A stretch of 33,510 bases of DNA from contig VGLH01000035.1 of the NCBI GenBank assembly GCA_016866785.1, forward strand, positions 1 to 33,510, given 5' to 3'. Source of the DNA: Candidatus Poribacteria bacterium (lineage in GTDB: Bacteria; Poribacteria; WGA-4E; GCA-2687025). Position 1 is the first letter of the stretch; every line of letters begins with the position of its first letter. The notes under the pieces were generated by a model. It was given only the letters and a program-made list of their open reading frames with translations. It was not told the origin of the DNA and did not search any database. Positions 15,515 through 23,591 of the stretch are shown here, piece after piece. A program made the position numbers and the translations under genes.

Positions 15515-16237
15515 TTACCACTCGGACCTGAGCGCTCCCCACACAGTCGCGGCTTTGCCGGTCGGCTCGACGGGCGAGGCGTTCAGGAGCGCCTTGACCT
15601 CGGCGTCCTTCGGCGAATCCGCTGGGTCGAGTTTGCCGTAGTTGCGGACGATCACCGCATCGAACAGCGGAGCATTGGGCAGCGCGTCCGCCTCGCGCAC
15701 GCCGACGCGCAGGTAGTTGACGCCGACGGTTAGGATCGGGTCCACGGCTCCGTCGTTGCCGGTCAACTGGTTCTGCCAGTACCACTTGTTCGTGCCGTTC
15801 ATGCCGTCATCGTTGACGCGGTTGGCATTGGACATCGGGCTGGGTTTCCACGCCTTTCCGTCCGTCCCAAACTGCCAATAGAAGGAGTTGCGGTCGGTCG
15901 GGACCCGCATATGGAACCAGACCTGCCACTTCTTGCCGTCAGCCGTCGACTCGCCTGCCTTGACATTGACCGGCAGCTTGTAGATGAGGAAGGGCCCGTC
16001 TTCGAGCTGCGCGCCGAAGTCGTTGTCACCGGGCCCGGAGAGCGCGGTCCCTAGAAGCGATGTTGCGTCCTTGACCTCGACCCACTTGTTGCCCTTGACA
16101 TCGACGTTGAATTGGCTGGCTCCCTTGTCGAACCAGGTGGCGTGCACACCGATCATCTGGTCGGCGACCGCAGATGCTGTCACAACCACCAGTCCGAGCC
16201 CGACCGTGAAGAGCAACGATGCAAAGCGTACGCGCAT
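15515..16237 (-). CDS. Secreted carbohydrate-binding-like beta protein with conserved C-terminal tail
   Basis: The 240-residue product has a signal peptide (LLFTVGLGLVVVTASAVA-D). The body is a single beta-sandwich-like domain without a LamG pattern. Near its end, YLRVGVREADALPNAPLFD followed by AVIVRN echoes the terminal strand pair of galactose-binding/CBM domains (L-x-V-x-x-RE...D-x-I-x-x-x-N). The last 18 residues, VEPTGKAATVWGALRSEW, match the tails of the LamG proteins ending at 10333, 30828 and 31661, so the tail is shared by proteins with different ectodomains. A GGAG site lies about ten bases before the ATG. A strong hairpin follows the stop. The ligand is unknown, but a sugar-binding surface protein is plausible. 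Confidence 0.85.
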   Translation of the reverse strand: MRVRFASLLFTVGLGLVVVTASAVADQMIGVHATWFDKGASQFNVDVKGNKWVEVKDATSLLGTALSGPGDNDFGAQLEDGPFLIYKLPVNVKAGESTADGKKWQVWFHMRVPTDRNSFYWQFGTDGKAWKPSPMSNANRVNDDGMNGTNKWYWQNQLTGNDGAVDPILTVGVNYLRVGVREADALPNAPLFDAVIVRNYGKLDPADSPKDAEVKALLNASPVEPTGKAATVWGALRSEW

Positions 16238-16324
16238 TAGGGATGTCTCCTACTGGTTGACCGTCGCGAGAGCGAATCTGGGACGACAGCAGCCCAGAGC
16301 GTGATCCGGTGTCCGAGTCGCGTA

Positions 16325-16352
16325 GCAGCAGCCATACCTCCCTTGCTGCTGC
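16325..16352. other. Hairpin in the leader of the secreted beta-protein gene
   Basis: GCAGCAGC (16325-16332) and GCTGCTGC (16345-16352) form a perfect eight-base-pair stem with a 12-base loop. A smaller stem, GGTGA/TCACC (16357-16380), lies beside it. Both fall in the 338-base gene-free stretch 16238-16575 upstream of the leftward gene at 16237. A further weak stem, TGTCGC/GCGACA (16522-16551), lies just beyond the stop of the Gfo/Idh/MocA gene. No known riboswitch consensus was recognised here. Confidence 0.45.
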
Positions 16353-16575
16353 CGTGGGTGAGAGACAATCCTCCGTCACCTCGAAGACCGTGCGCGGAGC
16401 AGCACACTCCCCGGGTGCGAGTCGCGTGGTCTCTTCACAGCCGTTCGTTAAGGGGTCGTTGCAGAAGTGAGAAGAGAGTACATCAATCCGTCTTCGGACG
16501 CAAGAGCTCCGTACGACGCGCTGTCGCCGAGGAACCCGAGCAGGCGCGACACGAAGATCCAAGGTCTTTGCGAGG

Positions 16576-17634
16576 CTAGTCGATCTCGATAGGAACGTTC
16601 CCGTTGCGGTGCGACTCGCTGATCGCCAGATCGATCTGGCGGTCGATCCGCCCGTTGACCGCGCCGTACTCCGGCGGCACGCCCTCTCGCACCGAGCGCA
16701 TGATGCTTCCGAGCTGGCACGCGATGGTCACGAGCCCGTCGTTCAGCGGGTAGTCGCGGAACGGGTTCTCCCAGACGATCTCCGGGTCCGTGTCGGCGAC
16801 GAGTCGGTCGAGCGTCTCGACGCCCTTTGCCGTACACACCACTCGACGGATGTCGATCGGACGCCTCTCCGTCTCGCTGGCGAGTACAAAGAGCTGGTCG
16901 CCGACCGCCATTCCCTTCTCGCCGTAGAACTCGGTCGACGAGATGCCGCGCAGCGGCGACCCGAATGCCAGGCTCGTGAAGTGCGAGAACCCCAGCGCTC
17001 CGCCCTCGAAGAAGAAGATGGCGTGCCGCGACCGCTCGGCGTCGGTCCGCGTGCCTCGGTAGTCATGCGGTTGAACCGTGAAGGGAGCTTCGATGCCGAC
17101 GACGCGCCGGATGGGAACGTCGAACCCGATGTAGCTCCGCACCAGGCTCACCGCATGGTAGTTGTGTGTGCGGCTGTTGTTGTGACCCCGCAGCACGCGC
17201 CCGAACACGCCGTCTAGGATCAACTCGCGTTTGATGCGTTCCGACGGAGCCCGGTAGAGGTTCTCGGCGACTTCGAGGTGCGCTCCTGTCTCCGCAGCCA
17301 AGGCGATCAGCCGATCGGCATCCTCCAACGCCGACGCCACCGGCGTCTCGGTGACTACGCTGATGCCTCGCTCCAGGGCGGCTCCGGCGACGACGTGCGT
17401 CTGCGGCGGACTCACGATGACGGCGACGAAGTCGGGCTTCGTCTTATCGAGCATCGCTTCGACCGAATGGAACCACGGCGCGCGGTACCGGTTCGCCTGC
17501 TCCTCGCCGCGCGGCGCACCCGTGTTGCACACCGCCACCAGCTCGAGCTGGTCGGTGAGCGCGTCGATTGTGGGCAGCCAGGCTCCTGTAGCCCGGCGAC
17601 CCGCGCCGACCACTGCGACCCTGAGCCGATCCAT
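16576..17634 (-). CDS. Gfo/Idh/MocA-family oxidoreductase-like protein lacking the usual EKP lysine
   Basis: The 352-residue product has an N-terminal Rossmann fold (LRVAVVGAGRRATGAW) and a C-terminal alpha/beta dehydrogenase domain, as in NAD(P)-dependent sugar or cyclitol dehydrogenases. The conserved E-K-P motif, whose Lys assists catalysis, reads TETPVAS here (Glu ~96, Thr ~97, Pro ~98). This substitution occurs in some divergent members and may mean altered chemistry or a non-catalytic role. AAGGAG six bases before ATG 17634 fixes the start; the frame continues upstream to 18162 only as Arg-rich noise. It lies 188 bases downstream of the GH38-like gene on the same strand, suggesting a joint role in handling a carbohydrate. 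Confidence 0.9.
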   Translation of the reverse strand: MDRLRVAVVGAGRRATGAWLPTIDALTDQLELVAVCNTGAPRGEEQANRYRAPWFHSVEAMLDKTKPDFVAVIVSPPQTHVVAGAALERGISVVTETPVASALEDADRLIALAAETGAHLEVAENLYRAPSERIKRELILDGVFGRVLRGHNNSRTHNYHAVSLVRSYIGFDVPIRRVVGIEAPFTVQPHDYRGTRTDAERSRHAIFFFEGGALGFSHFTSLAFGSPLRGISSTEFYGEKGMAVGDQLFVLASETERRPIDIRRVVCTAKGVETLDRLVADTDPEIVWENPFRDYPLNDGLVTIACQLGSIMRSVREGVPPEYGAVNGRIDRQIDLAISESHRNGNVPIEID

Positions 17635-17775
17635 CGTTGACTCCTTCGGTGCGGGACGCTGTCGCCTCGGGGTTCGGCGCGTCCAGCGTCCACGTTCCCA
17701 CCCACGGGCGGGCTCACGTTCGTACGAGTCTTCGAGTTGGACTACGATCCGTCGATTTCGCCAGAACGAGCGGCT

Positions 17776-17812
17776 GCGGCGGGTTCGCGCTGAGCGCGTC
17801 GGAACCCGCCGC
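17776..17812. terminator. GC-rich hairpin between the GH38-like and Gfo/Idh/MocA genes
   Basis: GCGGCGGGTTC (17776-17786) pairs perfectly over 11 bases with GAACCCGCCGC (17802-17812), and the loop contains a further GCGC/GCGC pair. It starts 11 bases after the stop of the leftward GH38-like gene. No U-run follows on the minus strand, so termination would be incomplete or factor-dependent. Confidence 0.6.
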
Positions 17813-17822
17813 TCGCGGGTGG

Positions 17823-20390
17823 TCAGGTGATGCGGAGCGTCACGTTCGCGTCGGGCTCCACATGGAGGATGATGCGGTCGCCTATGACGGGAACCGGGGC
17901 CCCGTCGAGCTCCAAGGGCGACGTGGCGTTCGCGCCGCCGATTCTGGGCAGCTCGATGGACGCGACGGTCGAGCATCCACGAGTTTCGCGCAGCGACACG
18001 ATGTATCCGTTGCCGTCCTCCGCTCGCTTGAAGCCGGTCAGCGCGACGCCGGACGGCTCGACGCGGATCAGTGACGCGGAATCGTTGGGCAGTATGCCGC
18101 CCGCGTGAGTAGACAACTGGCGGGCGATCACATCCGTCGACGCCTCGCTGGCGAATCGCCATGCCGCCGCCGCGTCGAAATCGCCGGAGTGGCAGGTCAG
18201 TCGGTATCGGAGCGTCACGACGCCGGACTGGCTCGCCGGGAAGTTCGTGTTCCAGTAGTTACCCATCGCCCACGAGAAGAGCGTCGCGCTCTTAGGAACG
18301 AACTCGCGCTGCCACCGACCGGTGTTGATCCGTCCGAACTGGGCGAGCGGCGCGTCGGGCGTAGCCACGGTGACGCCGAATCCGCTGCTCGAGAAATCCA
18401 CGTAGCCCTGGACGGTGTGCCAGTCGTGGCAACTCCCGCGGAGCGTGTCGTGTCCTACCCGGACCGGGCCCGACGTGGAGTCGTAGCGCGCCGTGCAGCC
18501 GGGCACGAAGAACGGGAACACCACGTAGACCGACTCAGGGTCGGTGACGGCGAGTTTGTCGATGGTCAGCGTCACGTCGATCCACGGCAAGTGCTCGTGG
18601 AGCGTCACTTCCTGAGTGACTCGTCGGCATCCGTCGGCGGCGAGCTCGGAGACGATGCTCGCGGCGAGGGGCGACTGCCGTCCGCTGCGCACATGAGCGG
18701 CGACGGGGCTCGTGCGGACGAACGGCGTGCTGGATCGCGTCCGTCCGCCGCCGTTGCCGCCCGTGGGCTGCGAATCGTAGAGCGCGTCGCGCCCTTGCTC
18801 GTCGGATATCCGCTCGTAGAGGTACTGGCAGAGCCCGTATTCGCTGCGTTCGTCGAGCAACTCGCGGCTGAGCGTCTTGGAGAACCAGCTACGGACGACT
18901 CCCGTGGTCGAATCGACGACGATCCGGTGGTATCGATTCTCGAGTGTGGTTCCCTCTGTCCTCAGCGCGGAGTCGGGGAATGACGTCGGCGTGCCCCATC
19001 GGTAGACCTTGTAGCCCATTGGGGGGATATCCCGCGCGACGAACGAAATGCCCTGATCGGTGATCCACTTGGGAACCGGGACGCCCTCGCTGAGATCGAC
19101 GAGACCCAGCGAGGTGTCCAAGCCTCGACGGGAGACCTGAACGTAGGCGTCTCGTTCCCACGACAGCGGGTTGCAGACCAGGATGGCGTCCTCGGTCGCT
19201 GGGACGTACTCGATCAGTGTGTCGCAAGCTGCCGTGAGGGCGTCGGCGGCGATGTTCGCCGCTCGGAAGGTGAACCCGGCTTTGGCGTTCCACTGGGTCC
19301 GCGAAGCGAACGAATGGGGGAAATCGACGCTTTCTTCCGCGCCCCAGGTGTGTTCGTCGAACAGCGCGAGGTTCCAGTAAGCCTCGCGGAGATCCTCGGC
19401 GGGATACGGAGTGTCCGGCTCGACCATCGACAAGCCGGCTGAGACGCGCTCCGCCGTGTCGGCAACGATATGGGCCCGTCGCTGGACGGCGGTTTCATAG
19501 GCGGCGCTGGCGAGCCCGTCCGCCGCCCAGTCGCACCAGTCGCCTCGCATCGTCTCGAGGCTCGCGCCGTAGCGTTCCTCGATGTGCTCGAAGAGCGTCG
19601 ATACCAGCGCCAGCTCCATCCGGGGCAGCGTGTCCGGAGCCCGGTCGTTCCAGTCTCGAACGAACGCCGGCAGCGAGTCGTCGACACCCTCGTTGCAGTC
19701 CGCGCCGACGCCAGGCACGCGGAGCGCGACGAAGTCGTACGGATACTCGTGCTGGGACAGCCGGTCGAGGTATTCCGCGACCAGCTCTTGCGCGGTGTCG
19801 GTATCTCCGCCGATGCCGATCCGGCGTGCGTCTCCGGAGTCGGCGGCGTTCCACACCAGGAGACGATCCCCGGTCTTCAATTCCCACCACGCTGCCTGCG
19901 AGCGGGGCATCGGGGACGCCGCCCTGTCGCCGGGAGACTGGACGAACAGGTACGGCACGGAGCAACCGGTCAGCAGGTCGATCAGGCAGGACGCGATGCC
20001 CGTGACGCCGAGTGCCATCGCCGCGCGCACGGAGATACCACGCTGGCGCAACTCGCCGACGGGCTGCAGGTAGTGCGCGAGGGATGATGGCGTGGTCAAC
20101 GAGCTCAGGTGGAAGGGCATCGCGGTGACTTCGACGCGCCCTTCGTGAGCCAGGTGCGTCCAGGCGTCGGCGAACTCGCTGTCGAGGTTCGCCAGGGCGT
20201 ATTGGAGTGGACCCGTCGCGTCGCATGTCCAACGCATGCGCGCGGCTTCGGGCATGGACTCCGACTTCTGACATGCCGCGATGACATCCTGGAACGTTCG
20301 GCAGTGGGAGCGGAAGACGGTCTCTTGGTACGCCGTATAGCCAATCCGTGTGTAGCCGGAGTGGATGAGCAGGATTCGTGAGACACCCAT
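17823..20390 (-). CDS. GH38-like (alpha-mannosidase family) protein with degenerate active site
   Basis: The ~855-residue product follows the GH38 N-terminal layout: LLIHSGYTRIGYT at residues ~7-19, RWTCDATGPLQYAL, a TAMPFHLSS strand, YPYDFVALRV, a GDWCDWAADGLASAAYE segment, and DEHTWGAEES with His ~347, then a long beta-rich C-terminal half. GH38 enzymes normally coordinate zinc through H-x-D in HTDIGYT; here the aligned residues are Tyr and Arg. The nucleophile region (usually Asp before G-Y/G-I) reads AMALGVTGIAS. Of the expected metal ligands only the HTWG His is clearly kept. The protein may have lost glycosidase activity or use another mechanism. No signal peptide is seen. The ATG at 20390 is preferred over 20456 because homologues begin just before this strand, but neither has a good ribosome site. 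Confidence 0.82.
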   Translation of the reverse strand: MGVSRILLIHSGYTRIGYTAYQETVFRSHCRTFQDVIAACQKSESMPEAARMRWTCDATGPLQYALANLDSEFADAWTHLAHEGRVEVTAMPFHLSSLTTPSSLAHYLQPVGELRQRGISVRAAMALGVTGIASCLIDLLTGCSVPYLFVQSPGDRAASPMPRSQAAWWELKTGDRLLVWNAADSGDARRIGIGGDTDTAQELVAEYLDRLSQHEYPYDFVALRVPGVGADCNEGVDDSLPAFVRDWNDRAPDTLPRMELALVSTLFEHIEERYGASLETMRGDWCDWAADGLASAAYETAVQRRAHIVADTAERVSAGLSMVEPDTPYPAEDLREAYWNLALFDEHTWGAEESVDFPHSFASRTQWNAKAGFTFRAANIAADALTAACDTLIEYVPATEDAILVCNPLSWERDAYVQVSRRGLDTSLGLVDLSEGVPVPKWITDQGISFVARDIPPMGYKVYRWGTPTSFPDSALRTEGTTLENRYHRIVVDSTTGVVRSWFSKTLSRELLDERSEYGLCQYLYERISDEQGRDALYDSQPTGGNGGGRTRSSTPFVRTSPVAAHVRSGRQSPLAASIVSELAADGCRRVTQEVTLHEHLPWIDVTLTIDKLAVTDPESVYVVFPFFVPGCTARYDSTSGPVRVGHDTLRGSCHDWHTVQGYVDFSSSGFGVTVATPDAPLAQFGRINTGRWQREFVPKSATLFSWAMGNYWNTNFPASQSGVVTLRYRLTCHSGDFDAAAAWRFASEASTDVIARQLSTHAGGILPNDSASLIRVEPSGVALTGFKRAEDGNGYIVSLRETRGCSTVASIELPRIGGANATSPLELDGAPVPVIGDRIILHVEPDANVTLRIT

Positions 20391-20524
20391 GCGAAGGATG
20401 GCCTTTCGTAGGGACCTCGAGCCGAAGGCGCGTGCTCCTCGAAAGGGGTACGCCATCCCAGCATATCATGCCTGGCGACCGGCGGGCAACGCGTTCCCGG
20501 GCGATCTGAGCGCGCTGGGCACGC

Positions 20525-20553
20525 TTGAAACGACGCATGCCGTAGCGCATACT
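20525..20553 (+). promoter_or_regulatory. Predicted promoter of the CBS-korAB gene group
   Basis: TTGAAA (20525-20530) and CATACT (20548-20553) are separated by 17 bases, about 74 bases before the GTG start at 20628. It lies in the divergent gap between the GH38-like gene and the first CBS gene. Confidence 0.5.
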
Positions 20554-20627
20554 TCGACGTGGATTGAGCGATGCGCACCGCCCAGAATGGGCTATGGTTA
20601 AGGCGAAGGCGCCTGGAAGGGTGTTCG

Positions 20628-21065
20628 GTGGACGCAGAGACGCTTGAGCTTCCCATCTCACGGTTGCGTGTCCGAGAGCCCGTGTGTGTTCCTCACTCGA
20701 CGAAGGTGCGAGACGCGGTCAGGCTCCTCCAGGAGAAGCGCGCCGGCTGTCTGATGGTGACCGACGCCGGCAAGCTGGTCGGCATCTTCACGGATCGGGA
20801 CGCAATGAAGCGGCTGAGCCCGCTTGGCAAGGCTGGCGGCGACCGACCCCTTTCCGATCTGATGACGCGCAATCCCGCCGCGCTTCACCTCGAAGACAGT
20901 ATCCTGTTCGCGATGAACCGCATGCACGTCGGTGGGTACCGTCATATTCCGCTCGTGGACGCCGACGGAACGCCGGTCGGCATCATCTCCGTGCGTGCCG
21001 TCATCGACTACCTGGTCGAGCATTTCGAGGACACGGTCCTCGGTGAATCGGAGACCACGTCCTGA
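20628..21065 (+). CDS. CBS-pair protein
   Basis: The 145-residue product is essentially one CBS pair (Bateman module), the fold that binds adenosine nucleotides or SAM. The first CBS runs from ~10 to 65 (VCVPHSTKVRDAVRLLQEKR ... LVGIFTDRDAMKRL), the second from ~76 to 133 (NPAALHLEDSILFAMNRM ... PVGIISVRAVIDYLVEHF). GTG at 20628 is chosen because GGAAGGG (20615-20621) is six bases upstream; the longer frame from 20571 lacks this. It is followed 30 bases later by a second CBS-pair gene and then korAB, so a role in sensing energy charge for 2-oxoacid metabolism is suggested by context only. Confidence 0.92.
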   Translation: MDAETLELPISRLRVREPVCVPHSTKVRDAVRLLQEKRAGCLMVTDAGKLVGIFTDRDAMKRLSPLGKAGGDRPLSDLMTRNPAALHLEDSILFAMNRMHVGGYRHIPLVDADGTPVGIISVRAVIDYLVEHFEDTVLGESETTS

Positions 21066-21095
21066 CGCCTGTCGATATCAGCGGGGAATGAGAGT

Positions 21096-21632
21096 ATGGT
21101 TCACGATCCCGTCAGCGAGGACCTGCAGCGGTTCGAGGAGTTGCTCGAAGCCGACGTGCGATCCCTGCCCGAAGATGCGCTACTCGCTCCCGTCGCGGCG
21201 TTGTCGTTTCAACACCGTTCGACGGTGAGCCCGAACGAGTCGATCGCGACTGCCATGTCGCGGATGATCGCAGACGATGTCGGCTGCCTGGGCGTGCTCG
21301 ACGGACGAAAGCTGGTCGGTATCCTGACCGAACGCGACGTCCTGATGAAGGTCGCGCCCGACTTCGAGAACACGGACAAGCGTCTCGTTTCGGATCTGAT
21401 GATCCCGAAACCGAGCGCGGTGCGCGCCACCGCGACGATTGCCGATGCCCTGCGTTTGATGCATCTCGGTCACTTCAGGCATCTCCCAATCGTCGACGAT
21501 GGCGGCAACTACGTTGCCATGGTGTCGGTGCGCAGCATCCTCGAGTACGTCGTCGAGCACTTCCAGGCAGAAGTGCTCAATCTGCCACCGAACCCGATTC
21601 GAGGCCCGATGAACTCACGGGAGGGCGCCTGA
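21096..21632 (+). CDS. CBS-pair protein, second copy
   Basis: The 178-residue product has a ~30-residue acidic N-terminal helix (VSEDLQRFEELLEADVRSLPEDALL) and one CBS pair: ~38-95 (STVSPNESIATAMSRMIADD ... LVGILTERDVLMKV) and ~105-163 (KPSAVRATATIADALRLMHL ... YVAMVSVRSILEYVVEHF). It resembles the preceding CBS protein in layout (both contain LVGI-[FL]-T-[DE]-RD and end the pair with [DE]Y-[LV]-VEHF) and probably arose by duplication. The two might form a heteromeric Bateman disc. The ATG at 21096 follows GGGGAATGAGAG. The korA gene starts 72 bases downstream. Confidence 0.92.
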   Translation: MVHDPVSEDLQRFEELLEADVRSLPEDALLAPVAALSFQHRSTVSPNESIATAMSRMIADDVGCLGVLDGRKLVGILTERDVLMKVAPDFENTDKRLVSDLMIPKPSAVRATATIADALRLMHLGHFRHLPIVDDGGNYVAMVSVRSILEYVVEHFQAEVLNLPPNPIRGPMNSREGA

Positions 21633-21638
21633 GCTTCC

Positions 21639-21676
21639 TGGCAGGCATGGACGCATACGGGGCTCGTTGGCAGGCA
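21639..21676 (+). repeat. Nine-base direct repeat upstream of korA
   Basis: TGGCAGGCA occurs at 21639-21647 and again at 21668-21676, 29 bases apart, in the short gap before korA. The spacing is near three helical turns, as for paired operator half-sites, but chance is possible for a nine-base word. Confidence 0.3.
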
Positions 21677-21704
21677 GCGTGGTAGAAAACGAAGAGGCGT
21701 ACCC

Positions 21705-23543
21705 ATGACCCAACGGCTGGAGGTCGTCAACGAGGTCACGATCCGTTTCGCCGGGGACTCCGGCGACGGAATGCAGATCACCGGCGACCAGTTCACCAAT
21801 ACGTCTGCACTGGTCGGGAACGATCTGAGCACGCTGCCGGACTTTCCGGCAGAGATCCGAGCGCCCGCCGGCACACTCGCCGGCGTGAGCAGCTTCCAGG
21901 TTCACTTCAGCAGCTTCGATATCCACACCCCGGGCGATAGTCTCGACGTGCTGGTCGCGATGAATCCCGCTGCGCTCAAGGTGAACCTCGGGTTCGTCAA
22001 GCCGAACGGTATCATCATCGCGAACACGGCTCAGTTCGTCTCGAAGAACCTGAGACTCGCGGGCTATGCCGAGGATCCGCTGCAAGACGGGAGCCTGGCG
22101 TCTTACCAGGTGTTCCCTGTCAACATCACGGAGTTGACCGCCCACGCCTTGGCGGATATCCCCGACCTGACGGCGCGCGAGATCGAGCGGTGCAAGAACT
22201 TCTTCGCGCTGGGGATCGTCTTCTGGCTCTTCCATCGCCCGATGGAGCACACGATCCGGTGGATCGAGGACTACTTCACGAAGCGCAGGCGACCGAAGTA
22301 CGTCGCCGCCAACGTTTCCGCCCTCAAAGGCGGCGCAGCGTTCGCAGAGGCGACCGAGCTGTTCGCCACGACCTACGAGGTCCGTCCCGCGCCGCTACAG
22401 GCAGGGCTCTACCGGAACCTGACCGGCAACACCGGCTTGGCTCTGGGACTGCTCGCGGCGGCGACGCGATCCGGTCTCCAGCTCTTCTACGCCGGCTATC
22501 CGATCACCCCGGCGAGTGCCATCCTTCACGATCTGTCGGGTTACAAGAGATTCGGCGTACGGACGTTCCAGGCGGAGGACGAGATCGCCGCTGCGGGCGC
22601 TGCTTTGGGCGCTGCCTACGGCGGGGCGCTCGCCGTGACGGGAACCAGCGGTCCCGGCATCGCGCTCAAGCAGGAGACGATCAGCCTGGCGGTGAGCGTC
22701 GAGCTACCCATGGTCATCTGCAACGTGCAGCGAGGCGGGCCCAGCACGGGTCTGCCGACCAAGACGGAGCAATCGGACCTGTTCCAGGCGATTGTGGGCA
22801 GACACGGCGAAGCGCCGCTTCCGGTCATCGCCGCTTCACGTCCCTCCGACTGCTTCGACGCGGCGTTCGAAGCGTGTCGCGTCGCCATCAAGTACATGAC
22901 GCCGGTCATTCTCTTGTCCGACGGCTACATCGGGCAAGGATCGGAGCCGTGGCGCATCCCATCGGTGCCGGATCTGCCGAAAATCGATGTGCCGGAACGT
23001 CCCGCAGCGGAGGGGTTCGCTCCGTACCTACGCGACCCGGATACGTACGCGCGACCGTGGGCGGTTCCCGGTTCCCCAGGGCTGGAGCATCGTGTCGGCG
23101 GGCTGGAGAAGTCAGACGTCAACGGACACGTGAGCTATGCCCCGGATAACCACGAGACGATGACGCTCAACCGCTCCAAGAAGGTCGCGTTGGTGGCTCG
23201 TGAGATGCCGCCCCTCGAAGTTCACGGCGACCCGGACGGCGGCAAGCTGCTGGTGCTTGGGTGGGGCAGCACCTATGGAGCGATTCGCACGGCGGTCGAG
23301 CGGTGTCGCGAGGCTGGGCAGTCGGTGTCTCGCGCGCATCTTCGCTGGCTGAACCCGCTGCCGGAGGACCTCGGTGACACGCTTGCCAAATTCGAGCGCG
23401 TTCTGATCCCCGAACTCAACCTGGGGCAACTGCTCACCTTCGTGCGGGCGAAGTACCTGATCCCGGCGATTGGCTTGCACAAGGTCCAGGGCGTGCCATT
23501 CACCGCCTCGGAGATCCAATCGGCAATCGAGGAACTCCTGTAG
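21705..23543 (+). CDS. korA: 2-oxoacid:ferredoxin oxidoreductase, fused gamma-alpha subunit
   Basis: With KorB this enzyme interconverts a 2-oxoacid (typically 2-oxoglutarate) plus CoA with the acyl-CoA, CO2 and reduced ferredoxin. The 612-residue product joins a gamma domain (~1-190: IRFAGDSGDGMQITGDQF, LPDFPAEIRAPAGTLAG) to an alpha domain (~230-612: YAGYPITPASAILHDL, FQAEDEIAAAGAALGAAYGG, TSGPGIALKQETISLAV, RGGPSTGLPTKTEQSDL). This two-subunit form without a separate ferredoxin-domain subunit is the KorAB type known from Mycobacterium, Thermus and Hydrogenobacter-like enzymes. GAAGAGG precedes the ATG. Substrate is inferred; other 2-oxoacids are possible. Confidence 0.95.
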   Translation: MTQRLEVVNEVTIRFAGDSGDGMQITGDQFTNTSALVGNDLSTLPDFPAEIRAPAGTLAGVSSFQVHFSSFDIHTPGDSLDVLVAMNPAALKVNLGFVKPNGIIIANTAQFVSKNLRLAGYAEDPLQDGSLASYQVFPVNITELTAHALADIPDLTAREIERCKNFFALGIVFWLFHRPMEHTIRWIEDYFTKRRRPKYVAANVSALKGGAAFAEATELFATTYEVRPAPLQAGLYRNLTGNTGLALGLLAAATRSGLQLFYAGYPITPASAILHDLSGYKRFGVRTFQAEDEIAAAGAALGAAYGGALAVTGTSGPGIALKQETISLAVSVELPMVICNVQRGGPSTGLPTKTEQSDLFQAIVGRHGEAPLPVIAASRPSDCFDAAFEACRVAIKYMTPVILLSDGYIGQGSEPWRIPSVPDLPKIDVPERPAAEGFAPYLRDPDTYARPWAVPGSPGLEHRVGGLEKSDVNGHVSYAPDNHETMTLNRSKKVALVAREMPPLEVHGDPDGGKLLVLGWGSTYGAIRTAVERCREAGQSVSRAHLRWLNPLPEDLGDTLAKFERVLIPELNLGQLLTFVRAKYLIPAIGLHKVQGVPFTASEIQSAIEELL

Positions 23544-23591
23544 GTCGGGCGCGTCCGGGGCTTGGCACGAAGGCAACCAGAGGAACTGACG

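Noticed and set aside
16238-16575. A riboswitch in the gene-free leader
   Set aside because: Hairpins are present, but I could not match cobalamin, c-di-GMP, SAM, TPP or glycine consensus elements.
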